Assembly: GCA_018287875.1 (NCBI GenBank)
Contig: JAGVVL010000009.1
Coordinates: 62,001-126,000 of the forward strand
DNA from: Nigrospora sphaerica
Lineage: Eukaryota > Ascomycota > Sordariomycetes > Amphisphaeriales > Apiosporaceae
Direction: 5' to 3'
DNA length: 64,000 nucleotides
Positions within the stretch are counted from its first letter, which is position 1, and every line of letters begins with the position of its first letter. Shown here piece after piece: positions 43,244 to 54,100 of the stretch. The notes beneath the pieces were generated by a model that was given only the letters and a program-made list of their open reading frames with translations, was not told the DNA's origin and did not search any database. A program made the translations under genes and the position numbers.

Positions 43244-44320
43244 TTACCCATCTCCCAATGAAAACCTTGAGCAGCGACTAAAAATATCTATTCCCTTGTG
43301 GTCTCGTAATTTTAGTGGCATTCCTGGCACTGGAATAAAGGCTGTTGGAAACATATATTGAAAAATCGATTCACTCCGACAGACTGCCAGTGCCATCAAT
43401 CTAACCCAGGGGTAAGGCCTAGACCAAGGATCATTTGAGCTAGCGGCGTTTGTGGTCGGCTGTGCCCGCTCACAGAAGCAGATCGGCCATACATTTTCCC
43501 AATACAATGCCGACTGCGTCACTATCGACAGTCGAGTTTTGATTCATCCACTCGGCATCTTCGGGTACCTCGACAAGATTGCTACCGTCAAACCCAGATA
43601 CGGGGATGATATAGGTTCTGGCCCATTAGAAAGCTGTGTAATGGAAGCACGTGCCTCTCGAAGGGGATCAGAAAATGCTCACTTAGGGGGTAGCCCGTCA
43701 ATGTCTTGGAAGCGTGCAGCAAGAGGGTTAAATGCTGCCTCAGACCACTTCATCTGGTCCCTGTACCAGCAGTCAGAACAAGTAGGATAGTTTAAGAAGA
43801 GTTCGCACATCTTGTTGATCAGAATTAGCAGTCGGTCCTTCGGTCGAAGTGTTCCATTCGATAGGGACGATGCTAGTTCTTTGCTGGATGCTTCCCCGGC
43901 ATCCGGAGCAGTTGCATCAACCACCCAGAGCAGAACATCCGGTTCTTGGCTTGCTAGACGAGTCCAATCAGCATTTTCATGTCATCGCGGGATTGCTATA
44001 GGAGACGCACATTCTAGAATGTAGTAGGCATAGGGCGACAAGTCGACAGCGAGCTCTAGGCCATTCTGCTCCGCGAAGGGCTGGATTTCATTCAGACGTT
44101 TGATGCCGTTTTTCTCGAGCTTCTCCACAAGAAGCATGTTGGGACCCATCTGTATGAGTGATCACGAAGATTGTTTAGTGCGATATCACCATGATCAGGA
44201 GCCAAATCTCACCTTCCAAATGAAGTTACCGATTAGCGTTTTCTTCCCCGAACCACCGGTGCCGAGGAACGTCAAGGTCTTCCTTGGAGCCATCACGGGA
44301 ATCGAGCGGCTGTCTTGCAT
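43244..44320 (-). pseudogene. EF1A-like GTPase, degenerate or truncated
   Basis: Exons can be joined in phase: 44320-44213, 44149-44011, 43953-43683 and 43617 onward (introns 63, 57 and 65 nt). The product aligns with the G domain of elongation factor 1-alpha: TLTFLGTGGSGKKTLIGNFI, MGPNMLLVEKLEKN, PDVLLWVVDATAPDAGEASS, LLILINKMCE, and TYIIPVSGFDGSNLVE. Key residues are altered: the P-loop ends GKK instead of GKS/T, NKxD reads NKMC, and the DxxG segment is absent. In frame it meets a TGA soon after the VSG motif and the beta-barrel domains are missing; a second open frame at 43522-43244 may be a frameshifted remainder. The start is uncertain since the frame is open upstream. Either a decayed paralogue or a small pseudo-GTPase. 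Confidence 0.55.
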
Positions 44321-44885
44321 TTCTTCATGAATACTTTGTATGCATGCCGAGGTATGATCAAAAGGGCGGAGGCATTTAACAGCTTATCCTGAGCGGGGTA
44401 GCGGCACATTCTCGGCATACCTATCACGTGATGAGCTATCGAGCGAGCGGCAGAACTGCGGCAATAGTCTCAGTAGGTGCAATGGTAAGGCGCCCAATAA
44501 CTGCTGATCGCGGGGTGTTGACTGGAAGTGGCGAAGCCGTCAGGAGCAGCTGACCGCCAACCTATTTGGGACGATTTAACTTCTATGGACGACAGGCATA
44601 TATACCGGGAACTAGCTAGCCACGTCCCATTACCCCTCGGGAAGTTGTGGCTGCTTCGCAGCCACCTATGACGCGAAACACTTTGGCCTAGAGGAACGAT
44701 AGGCTTTTTCATGCCCCGCCCTGGCTCCCAATAGGCGCACGGGACCCGTGCGGATTCTGTTTATAGGTTAGCGTGCCTTGGTTCTTGCCGACATCGCACA
44801 CTTTACGCGCCATAAAACGCGCTGAGACGCGTTCGCGTATTTTTTTTTTTTTGGTCACCATCGCTATTCAAAGACTTGTCTCATA
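44321..44885. other. Intergenic with MITE-like repeat and poly-T
   Basis: Holds the second copy of the 37.9-kb repeat (44685-44755) and a 13-bp T run at 44840-44852, 33 bp before the transposase-like start codon. Nothing else recognised. Confidence 0.45.
44685..44755. mobile_element. MITE-like fragment, copy 2, next to the MULE relic
   Basis: Shares GGCCTAGAGGAAC, TAGGCTTTTTCAT and CCAATAGGCGCACGGG with 37957-38060 in the same order. Here the large palindrome is reduced to GCACGGG-A-CCCGTGC (44737-44751). It lies about 130 bp before the FAR1-type ORF and could be the end of that element. Confidence 0.5.
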
Positions 44886-45485
44886 ATGGCAGCTGCTACC
44901 AGTTCTCACCAAAAATTCCCCGACGACTGTCTGCCTCCAGAAAGCACCTACGAGTCGCGAGACGCCTTATTTACAGCTATCAACAAGTAGGCATACACTA
45001 GAGGCTACGCATTTGTCACGAAAAGGTCAACAAAGGAGAAGGGTGGCAGGCTCTCAGTTGTGTACGCATGCGATCGATCATGTCGCGAATACGCCCCCGG
45101 AAAGCCGCGCCGGCGGAAAACATCCACCCGGAGTAACAACTATCCGTTCTCTGTGCTAGCGAAAGAGTCTCGAGACGGGGATACATGGACACTACGACAC
45201 CGACCCGACCCGCAGTTTGCTCAACATAACCACGAGCCGAGTCTACACCCATCCGCCCATCCCAAGCATCGCGCACTTGATACCGAAACGAAGACCAGTC
45301 TATCTAGCCTTTCGAATGCTGGTGTCCCGTCTAAGGGGATTCGAACGTATATACGCCAAAACACGAGTTCCATTGCAACACAGCAAGATATCTACAACCG
45401 TATCGCGACCTCGGCTTTAAAGAGACATTCGCAAGTAAGACGCAGTGCAGAAAGGTACGTATTTTTCACCTCTATCATGACTTGA
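44886..45485 (+). pseudogene. FAR1/MULE-type transposase N-terminus, with an in-frame TAG
   Basis: Start ATG at 44886 reads PPESTYESRDALFTAINK, then TAG (44988-44990), then in the same frame AYTRGYAFVTKRSTKEKGG, YACDRSCREYAPG and RPDPQFAQHNHEPS. This is the FAR1-type zinc-binding DNA-binding region of fungal Mutator-like transposases. Relatives have Trp where the stop is (NKWAYTRGYAF), so TGG to TAG is the likely change. The frame ends at 45485, long before the catalytic DDE region; a loosely related frame continues to about 45694 but shows no transposase motifs. A dead, 3'-truncated element. Confidence 0.7.
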
Positions 45486-46859
45486 AAACATTTCCAAACC
45501 GCTTTAAGACTCTACGTCACGTCTGGGTGAATATTCTTGACTTTTTGGATGCTGTCAGGGACGGAACGCAGCCCCATCGACACCCCAACGAAGGGGCTCT
45601 TGCTCGGCACACAATCAAGACGCGTAAGTTCTACCCCAAAAATATGGTCACCCAAGGGCCTCCTCTCCGGGAGCTGTTAGCCCACATCTTTTAAAGCCGG
45701 TCGATACGTCAACTATGAGGTGTAGCCCTGTGGGGGAGGTGATGACCGCCGTCAGTTCGGCCCCTCAGCGCAGTGCGGGCGGGGACAATGAGGGCTAGCG
45801 GGTCTGGGTGCGGCGCTGGTAGCTAAGTCACTGTGGGGTCAGCTCGTCTGGGGCGGGCGCCCGACGAGCGCGTGTGTTGCTTTCCATCCTCTACAATTGC
45901 GCCATCTGACAGAGTTACATGGTAAGGGTCGGTGCCACCATATAGGTGACGGATACTGTTTGGGGCACAGTGGCTGTATAGGCAGTTAATAACAACGGGG
46001 GTGCGGTGACAATGTACTTGCGTACCTGTTGTGTAGGGAGCCTGGGTGCACTAACTGGCGGAATAACACGATGAGGGTGGTGATCACAGTGTAGATACCC
46101 GTTCACAAGCTGCGGCGTCTATCTTGTGCAGGAACTTACCCTGGCATGACAAGGGTTACCCATATTGTATCAGACCACGATGCTGTATCGGTTGGGGAGG
46201 TACCGTAAACGGTATGTGGTTCACATTGTATTGATGCTGTTTCCTGAACGAGGTCCTTCATGTGACTAGCGCGAAGTACCGACATGGGGCGTGCAGTGGG
46301 CGAGACCCGAAAACGGAAGTCGACGTGCCCTTATCGATCAATCAACTGTTCATACCTTTGCATCCCTCCTCCAGCGACAAAACTGGGACGATGCGGGATG
46401 AGTGGGTAGGGATGCCGGATGTGTACGACGCAGAATGGGATGGTGGATGCAGGCCTACGAGATAGTGGATGTAGAGATAGGAGAAGGCGGGATGAAAGCA
46501 TGGGGGAAGCATGGGGGAAGCATGGGGGAAGCATGGGGGAAGCATGGGGGAAGCATGGGGGAAGCACGGGGGAAGCTTGATGGAGAGCGGGAAGAAACCG
46601 TTTCTTGCCATGTACTCCTTTCATCTCCTGTCTTGTATCCTACATCCCGCAACTTGCATCCCGCAGCCCCCCATCCCATCCCACCATCCCATTGCGCAGC
46701 GCGTCCGTGGTACTTGCTCCCATCGTGATCCACCAGCATCGTGGCCACGCTTGCTCTGCGACCGCTTTCCGTCTTCCTGCCCCCAGCGGTCGAACCGCGA
46801 CACCAGCGATCGAGGCCATCCGCCCACCCTAAATACCCGCAATTCATTGGGGTAAAGCG
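45486..46859. other. Intergenic with a minisatellite
   Basis: Possible leftover of the MULE element up to about 45700, then 45700-46490 with nothing recognised, an 11-bp tandem repeat at 46498-46574, and 46575-46859 with nothing recognised. Confidence 0.4.
46498..46574. repeat. Minisatellite, seven 11-bp units
   Basis: Seven direct units of GCATGGGGGAA; the last has one change (GCACGGGGGAA). G-rich on the + strand. Confidence 0.95.
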
Positions 46860-47723
46860 CTAGTGCCGACTAAGGAATAGGGCAAACGCCTCCTCCATTT
46901 GGGCGGGGCTGTACTGTTCCTGCGTCGCCTGCTGCACGATCCGGGCCAAGTCGGTAGCAGCGCTTAGCACGTCAGCGTGCATAGATTGGGCCACCCGTTT
47001 CGCCAGCAAGGCCAGGGTATCCAGCGTGAACGAGAAGTCGCGACTAGAGTCATTAGGTATAGGCGGCAAGTCATGCGCGAACTGGAGTACCTACGCCATT
47101 TTGTCCACTTTCTCCGAGTACACTAGGAATAGGATAGGAGACTCCTGCGTCAGGATGCTCCATCGACGCGCGACCCGCCGCAGCTTTTGGGCTTTCTCTC
47201 GATCGACACCCCAGTGGGCGACGCAGTTTTGATAGAGGTCGATCTCGGACCCGGCCGTCTTGGACCCTTGCTTTGCGTTGATCCGCTTTCTGTGTCGGTC
47301 CTCCTTAATGGTCAGCTCCAGGGATTTCAAATAATGGTGCAGTTGCACATGGGCCAGACGAGAGATCCAGTACTGGGGGCTATCCCCCACCATGGCGGCG
47401 TGCAGCACGCGTATCCCCTCGGTCACCCGTTGGTCGGCGCACGTCACAGGGTGCGATAGAAGCGTGCTCGTCGCGAGGGTGACCCACATGCCGTAGAGGT
47501 CACGGCAGTGCTGCCAGAACAGACCATGAGGGTCCGGCCTCGTGGCCTGCCGGGCCAGCTCGTCGAGCTCCGTGGGGCTCAGGCCCACCTTCTGTCGTTC
47601 CGGCGCGTAATCCGCCTCGGTCTGATTCGCCCCTTGTGAACCAGGTAGTCTGGCATTGAAGGACGCCGTGAGGCCTTGGAGGACAGCTTTGATGGTCGGT
47701 TTGTCGGACATGGTCCTGGACAT
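46860..47723 (-). CDS. Unknown helical protein, family member A
   Basis: Exons 47723-47095 and 47043-46860 join across a 51-nt GTAGGT..CTCTAG intron, phase 2, to give 270 aa. Without splicing the first frame stops two bases into the intron. Recognisable blocks are DQRVTEGIRVL, RLAHVQLHHYLKSLELTI, KLRRVARRWSIL and, after the intron, LDTLALLAKRVAQSMHADVL. All are shared with the protein at 59151-60020, including the intron position and phase, which argues strongly that this is a real gene. Predicted all-alpha, no signal peptide or membrane helix, no known domain. Function unknown. The nearby TATATAAT lies about 50 bp upstream of the start. Confidence 0.75.
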
Positions 47724-47772
47724 GCGAACGTTGGAGGTGCTTTCTGGGGTGCGCTCTCAAAGACGTTCTCGG

Positions 47773-47780
47773 ATTATATA
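47773..47780 (-). promoter_or_regulatory. TATA-like box of family member A
   Basis: TATATAAT on the minus strand, about 50 bp before the first Met of the gene at 46860-47723. Confidence 0.4.
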
Positions 47781-48817
47781 GTATGTACTGTGTAGTCTCT
47801 ACACAAAGCCGACAGCTCGTGCGCCGGGGTGTTCCAGCTAGGGAATACCGTTTCCCGATGCGCGACACAATACCGCCACTGGAGAGCCGATGATTTGGGC
47901 GCTGTTGATGTAGCACCATCCAGGTCTCTCCTCCCGGCAGAAACCCGATTTCAGTAGAGATGTTGTTAGTGTGCCACAGCGCAATGGACGGGCGCCGTCA
48001 AGCCTCCCATAGGGACGCTAATTATATCCATGGCACGGAGAGTGGGAGGGCAGCACGTGTGCCCGGAGAGCAGTGGAAGCTCATTTGAAGTACACGCTAG
48101 TGGATGCGTCGACTACGAATACAGCACGCAGGCTCAAATGAAGCCGGTAGCGCTCTCAAGTATGCATAATCCCATCGTAACGACACATGTCCAATACGTT
48201 CCAGCATGCGCTCTCATGCGGCTCCAGGAAGAACCCGGCGGGCTACTGCCATCCCGTCACTCCGTCCTTGGCGGTCGCAGCTGCCCCTTAGATCCTCGTT
48301 TCATCGCGGGTTGCCGAAGATGGAAGTTTCCAGTCGCCTCATTGCCGGTGTTTAGTGTCTGCGTCGCGTACATCCAGTTGTTCAGACGAAGTCTTATAGG
48401 GCTACTAAGGCGACGGCTGGCTGGGTGTCCCACCATATACATTCAAGTCCCCCAGGGCGTACCTACTTTTTGGAGGCTGTTCCCTCCCGCTGAGCTTTGG
48501 GGAAGCTTGAACTTCTACATGTCCTGGCCTTTGCCCGGGTGGCATAGGTGTCTCATCATGCCCGTCCTAGGTGTATGCTCTCGACGTGGTGCAGCAAAGC
48601 AGAGCATACGTAGAACAGCCTTGCTTTGGGTGGCTGCCAGCGCCTCAAAGAGGCTGAACTGTGTAACCTCTCGTGCGCACCCTGTCCAACGAACCACGGG
48701 ACCACCAACCCCGCTCGAACACGAGCGACCTCCGTCTGGCAAACTTCACTCATGCCGTCGACGCCTATGTTTCGCTCCAGCGGGCTGATTAGGACCAGGA
48801 ACCACACTATCGACTCC
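47781..48817. other. Intergenic, no gene recognised
   Basis: About 1 kb between divergent genes. A 252-aa plus-strand frame at 48030-48788 is open but shows no domain, repeat or splice pattern, so it is not called. Confidence 0.4.
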
Positions 48818-49473
48818 ATGCCGACACTGCTCCGAGAGATCCGGCCAAATCAGTGGGAAGATCCCCCGCAGATGCACCAGCCGGCATCGCCACGACGTCG
48901 AGGGCCGTCCACTACGGTTGCCTGTACCCGATGCCGCACAAAAAAGGTCAAGGTTCGTCGCAAGCGCCTTCCATTCCATGTCATGTCAGCCGCAAGCTCA
49001 TCTCGTAGTGTGGTGGCGAACGACCAGCCTGCCAAGTCTGCCGCAGGGTCAATGCGCGATGCATCTTCGACGCCCAGCCCGGCGAGTCTCGGACCCAGAT
49101 GCTTCGAAGAGAAAACCAAGAGCTCAGGACGCGGCTCGCTCATGTGGAGGGGCTGCTTGCAGTGTTGTGTGAAGGGCCCAAGGACACGACAGCGTGGATT
49201 CGCAAGGCTATATCCACAGGAGCACGCCTGAACGATGTGTTCCAACAGGCCCAGGTGGCTTCGCAGCTCGGTTCCCAACGACAAGCCACGAGGAGGCCAA
49301 GAGATGGCTATGCTGCCGGCAGAGTCTCCAAAGGGGTCGAGCCCGAGGATCCCTCGGCTTCGCCCAACGGATGGATGGGCATCGACACGAATACCGACGC
49401 GTCGCTGTATCGCTCCGGCCTGCCGTACATGGAGGACGTTTTTCCTTGGTCACAGAACGATGGATTCCAGTAG
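48818..49473 (+). CDS. Small Zn2Cys6 zinc-cluster protein
   Basis: Exons 48818-48952 and 49009-49473 join in phase 0 across a 56-nt intron (GTTCGT..CGTAG), giving 199 aa (181 aa if the Met at 48872 is used). The join restores the Zn2Cys6 cluster: ACTRCRTKKVK, then CGGERPACQVC, then RRVNARC, six Cys with usual spacing. An intron after KVK is common in this family. A short leucine-zipper-like stretch follows (RRENQELRTRLAHVEGLLAV), as needed for dimer formation. The usual large fungal regulatory domain is missing; the frame ends at PWSQNDGFQ. A nuclear DNA-binding protein is expected; it may be a minimal regulator or a 3'-truncated gene. Confidence 0.7.
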
Positions 49474-50022
49474 GGCGCCCCACAAGGGGCCCCTCTCCCT
49501 CTGAGTACGAGGAAAGTTGGGGCCTGCGTCCGGGCCAAAGTGAACATACGGTATTTGTTGTTCGACCGCATGCGGCTTGTTTCGCAGGGTGCCGTCGGCA
49601 CGAAAGAACAGATACGGCAGCCCGGGCTGTGCGTCCTTGGGCCGTCGAAGCATCAAAGTACGGATGATGGTGCCCCTGCCGCAGGGAGACTGTCTGGTTC
49701 CTATCCACCGGACAGCGAAGTACGGGACAATCGAGTTGTTCGCTACTTTCAGTGCGAGTGGATCCCAGGCTGCGGTCTCTGGCACAACGTCGAATGTACA
49801 GCGCGCGCAAGGTACTTCGATCGCCGCACGAGCGACGCGTCAAGAGCCGCAGGCTGAGAAATGGTGCGCGAAGGCGTAGCGATGTTGTCAAGCAGGACGG
49901 CCAAACGGGCAAGAGTTAGCGAGGCGTGGGGGCAGGCGGGGCCTGAGGCAGCACGATGCAAAGCTTATCTCCCACGACGGGTCGCTCCCCACGCGCCGAC
50001 TATCGCGCTAAACGAATGGGCA
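49474..50022. other. No gene seen
   Basis: About 550 bp between the zinc-cluster gene and the left flanking repeat. Overlapping frames up to 230 aa on the minus strand are shadows of coding and spacer DNA with no domain. Confidence 0.4.
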
Positions 50023-51095
50023 GCCACGACGCCGTGCCGTAGGAAAGCGGGGAACAAGGAGCCGCCGCTGCATTCCGTATCTATACTACTTCCATAGACA
50101 AGCAGAAGCCTTCCTTCCGACGGCGGTAGACTTTCTCCGGCCCTCGGTATATCGCCCATTCCCCGTACCTGCGACTTCACACGTCAATCCAACCTGTGCC
50201 TGCTGTTGCTTCCGTCGCTGCAGCCATCCTTGAAGCCAACAGAGCGGGAGCCCACCCGCCCGCAGTAACCGTGGTTCGAAGTAGCGAACAGGGCCTGACT
50301 ACGCTGGCACTAGTCCATCCTGCCACCCAATGACCCTTCACAGCAGATGATGCATGGCGCTTGGCAAGAGTCGCTTATAGCCGTTCGTCTCGTCTCCTTA
50401 TTCGGCCTGGACGCACTCCGGTAGCTTCCGAACGGGCAAATGGATCCCGTGGGCAGGCTGGGAGGTCTTGTGGCTCGGGTGTGGTGCCTTATGAAGCGGG
50501 CCGGGGGACGGACGGAGTCTCTGGGCTTCGCGATCCCATCCATCGGTTATTCCGAAGCGATGCCGTCTGTCACGGTAGGCGAATACGGAGCGGAGGCCGT
50601 TTAGGCGCCCATCGATATACATTTAGCAATGCCCTTTCCAGGTCATGTGGCTCTTTTACATGATGTAGAGCAGTGGGATCTGGAGATCGTCGGTTATGTG
50701 GCGGGCCATGCTCGCATTGCGAACGAACACGCCTGGATGACCACGCGCGCGGGTTATGAGAGCCAGTTCACTCTACGGCAAGCACCGCATTCCCACACTG
50801 GGACTACGCTACGAGCTCGTCACATGCACCGTGCTGGTCAATTTACGCTTGGAATGGATGCAACGCAACACGCGATCGACCACTGCGAGCCTACTGGACG
50901 GGTCATGGTAGCCATGAGGCACAACGGCGGGCGTGGGGATGGCAGGACGGGAGGGCTTGGCTGAAAACTAGCAGACGCAAGGTGAATCAACCGACCAACC
51001 ACAACCCGCCAAGATGCAGGCAAAGCGCCACATCAGCAAGGCGATGCCAAGAGCGCAGCCTGCTATCGCGTGAACGATTCTGCCCTTTGAGCTGT
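50023..51095. repeat. Left direct repeat flanking the HET-NB-ARC-TPR gene
   Basis: Matches 55475-56300 in the same orientation, in long blocks such as CGGGGAACAAGGAGC and CCGTATCTATACTACT near the left end, AACAGAGCGGGAGCCCAC in the middle and GGCGATGCCAAGAGCGCAGC at the right end. The copy here is longer by about 250 bp in the middle. It stops about 55 bp before the receptor's start codon, so most of that promoter lies inside the repeat. No coding content is recognised, although a 111-aa frame occurs at 50629-50964. Confidence 0.8.
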
Positions 51096-51151
51096 CGTCC
51101 CGAGTCTGACCCCAGATCGTCTTTCACCCATCTCGAATGCTCTGACCCGCG

Positions 51152-54100
51152 ATGCGTCTCTTGCAGATAGAGCACGGCGGGCGCCTGAGCCTGACCAAGG
51201 ACCTGGTCGACAACATTCCTCCGTATGCCATTCTGTCGCACACGTGGGGCGACGATGACCAGGAGCTCGCCTTCCAGGATGTTCAGCAGCAGACTGGTCA
51301 GCACAAGGCGGGGTACCAAAAGCTCACGTTCTGCGGCGGGCAGGCTGCCTTGGATGGCCTGCAACACTTTTGGGTCGACACATGCTGCATCGATAAGCCT
51401 AACCACACGGAGCTTTCTGAAGCGATTAACTCTATGTTTCGCTGGTACCAGAACGCGGCCCAATGTTACGTTTATCTAACCGATGTCTCTACAAGCACCG
51501 GAAGCGGGGTAGAGAAACCGCCGGACGCATCGTGGACTATCGCCTTCCGGAAAAGTCGGTGGTTTTCGCGCGGTTGGACGCTCCAGGAATTGCTCGCTCC
51601 CAAACATGTTATCTTCTTCTCGGTAGAAGGCCAACGCTTAGGTGATAAGACGTCGTTGGAGGGGCTCCTGCAGGAAATTACGGGGATCTCGATCGATGCC
51701 CTTCGAGGGCAACCGCTATCTCAGTTTAGCGTGCACGAGCGATTCTCTTGGATAAGAAGCCGTGCGACGAAGCGTCCGGAGGATCGAGCGTACTCGCTGC
51801 TTGGGATCTTCGACATTTACTTGCCGTTAATTTACGGTGAAGGGGAGGGAAACGCATTCATTCGACTGCGGGGGAAGATTCAGAAGCGCTCACAAGGCAC
51901 CGCTGGAACTATCCCACGTAAGTCCAGCTACTAAAATGACGTCGCAACTTCTAATGCTTTTCGATAGACAAATGCGACTCCCATTTCATCGTACCATTTG
52001 GACAGAATGAAAACTTTGTGGGCCGTGAGTCTATCCTACGGCAGCTCATGGGGAGGCTGCCCCCTACCGCATATCCTAATACGTGCCAACGGACCGTCAT
52101 CGAGGGTCTCGGCGGCATCGGGAAGACGCAGGTCGCCATCGAGGCGGCCTACCGGGTCCGCGACGTACACCCTGACTGCTCCGTCTTCTGGGTCCCGGCC
52201 GTGGATATAGTCATGTTCGAGAACGCCTACCATAACATTGGCCGAGCCCTCGGGATGAAGGGAATTGAGGACAACGAAGCCGACGTGAAAGCCCTCGTGA
52301 AAGCCGCCCTCAGTCGAGACGACGCGGGACAGTGGCTTCTTATTATCGATAATATCGATGATTTTCGGTTCCTGACCGACGGTCAGCTAAAGCCCTACCT
52401 ACCTTCAAGCCGGACGGGCTCCATTCTCTTCACCACCCGGAATCATCAAGTGACGGCCCGATTAGAAGCGCGACAAGGCTTGTTTCGGTTAGGTCAACTC
52501 GACGACTCGGAGTCTGCTTCCCTATTGCACCAGGGCCTCCAGCTAAGCCAGATAGGTGACCTGGGGAGCACGACGGACCTTCTGGACTACCTTGTTTATC
52601 TGCCGTTAGCTATCCGACAGGCATCGGCATACATGGCGTCGAATTCGCATATAACGATCGCCCGCTACTTAGGCTACTGCACATCGAGCGATCAGACTAT
52701 GATCAAAATGCTTAGCAAGGACTTTGACGATCAAGACCGATACGAAGCGATCCAGAACCCGGTCGCCACGACGTGGCTCATTTCCTTTAAACAAGTCGCC
52801 CGGGACGACCCGCTCGCTGCGTCTTATCTTCGGTCGATCTGCTACTTTGAGGAAAAGGACATCCCTGTCTCTTTGCTCCCGACTGGCGAGGATGAGATAG
52901 AGAGGGATGAAGCTATCAGCACGTTAAAGGCGTACGCCTTCATTATCGATCGGGACACGCCGGAGCGATTCGACATCCATCGGCTTATACGCCTCACGAT
53001 GCGGAACTGGCTTTGTACGCGTAGAGAGCAGAGCCAGCAGGTTACGGATGTCATACGGCAGCTCTCGGAGGCTTTTCCGTGGCCGACGCACGAGACTCGA
53101 GACACATGGACATCCTACTTGCCCCATGCGCAGTCGGCGCTCGGGTTCCGGGGGGAATGCACGGAAAAGGAGGCTTTGGGGTCGTTGCAAGAAAACGTTG
53201 CCGAGGGATACAACTTGCTTAGCAAGTATGCGGAGGCGGAGGCGATGCATCGGGCGAACCTGGAACTGCGGGAGAGGGTGCTAGGCCGTGAGAATCCGGA
53301 CACACTCGACAGCATGAACAACCTAGCCATCGTGCTCTCCAGCCAGGGGAAGTACGAGGCGGCGGAGGCGATGCATCGGGCGACCCTGGAACTGCGGGAG
53401 AGGGTGCTAGGCCGGGAGAACCCGGACACACTCGGCAGCATGAACAACCTGGCCCTCGTGCTCTCTAGCCAGGGGAAGTACGAGGCGGCGGAGGCGATGT
53501 ATCGGGAAGAGTTGGAGCTATGTAAGAAGGTGCTTGGCCGTGAGAGCCTGTCTACACTCTCTAGCATGAACAACCTAGCCCTCGTGCTCTCTAGCCAGGG
53601 GAAGTACGAGGCGGCGGAGGCGATGCAACGGGCGACACTGGAGCTGAAGGAGAGGGTGCTAGGCCGGGAGAACCCGGCCACACTCGACAGCATGAACAAC
53701 CTGGCCAACGTGCTCTCTAGCCAGGGGAAGTACGAGGCGGCGGAGGCGATGCATCGGGCGACACTGGAACTGATGGAGAGGGTGCTAAGCCGGGAGAACC
53801 CGGACACACTCGGCAGCATGAACAACCTAGCCAACGTGCTCTCTAGCCAGGGGAAGTACGAGGCGGCGGAGGCGATGCATCGGGCGACCCTAGAACTGCG
53901 GGAGAGGGTGCTGGGCATTGAGAGCCCGAACACACTCGCCAGCATGAACAACCTAGCCAACGTGCTCTCCAGCCAGGGGAAGTACGAGGCGGCGGAGGCG
54001 ATGCATCGGGCGACCCTGGAACTGATGGAGAGGGTGCTGGGCCGGGAGAATCCGGACACACTCGACAGCATGAACAACCTAGCCATCGTGCTCTCTAGCC

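Noticed and set aside
48030..48788. 252-aa plus-strand frame
   Set aside because: No domain, no repeat, no paralogue in the window, and it overlaps the likely promoter of the zinc-cluster gene.
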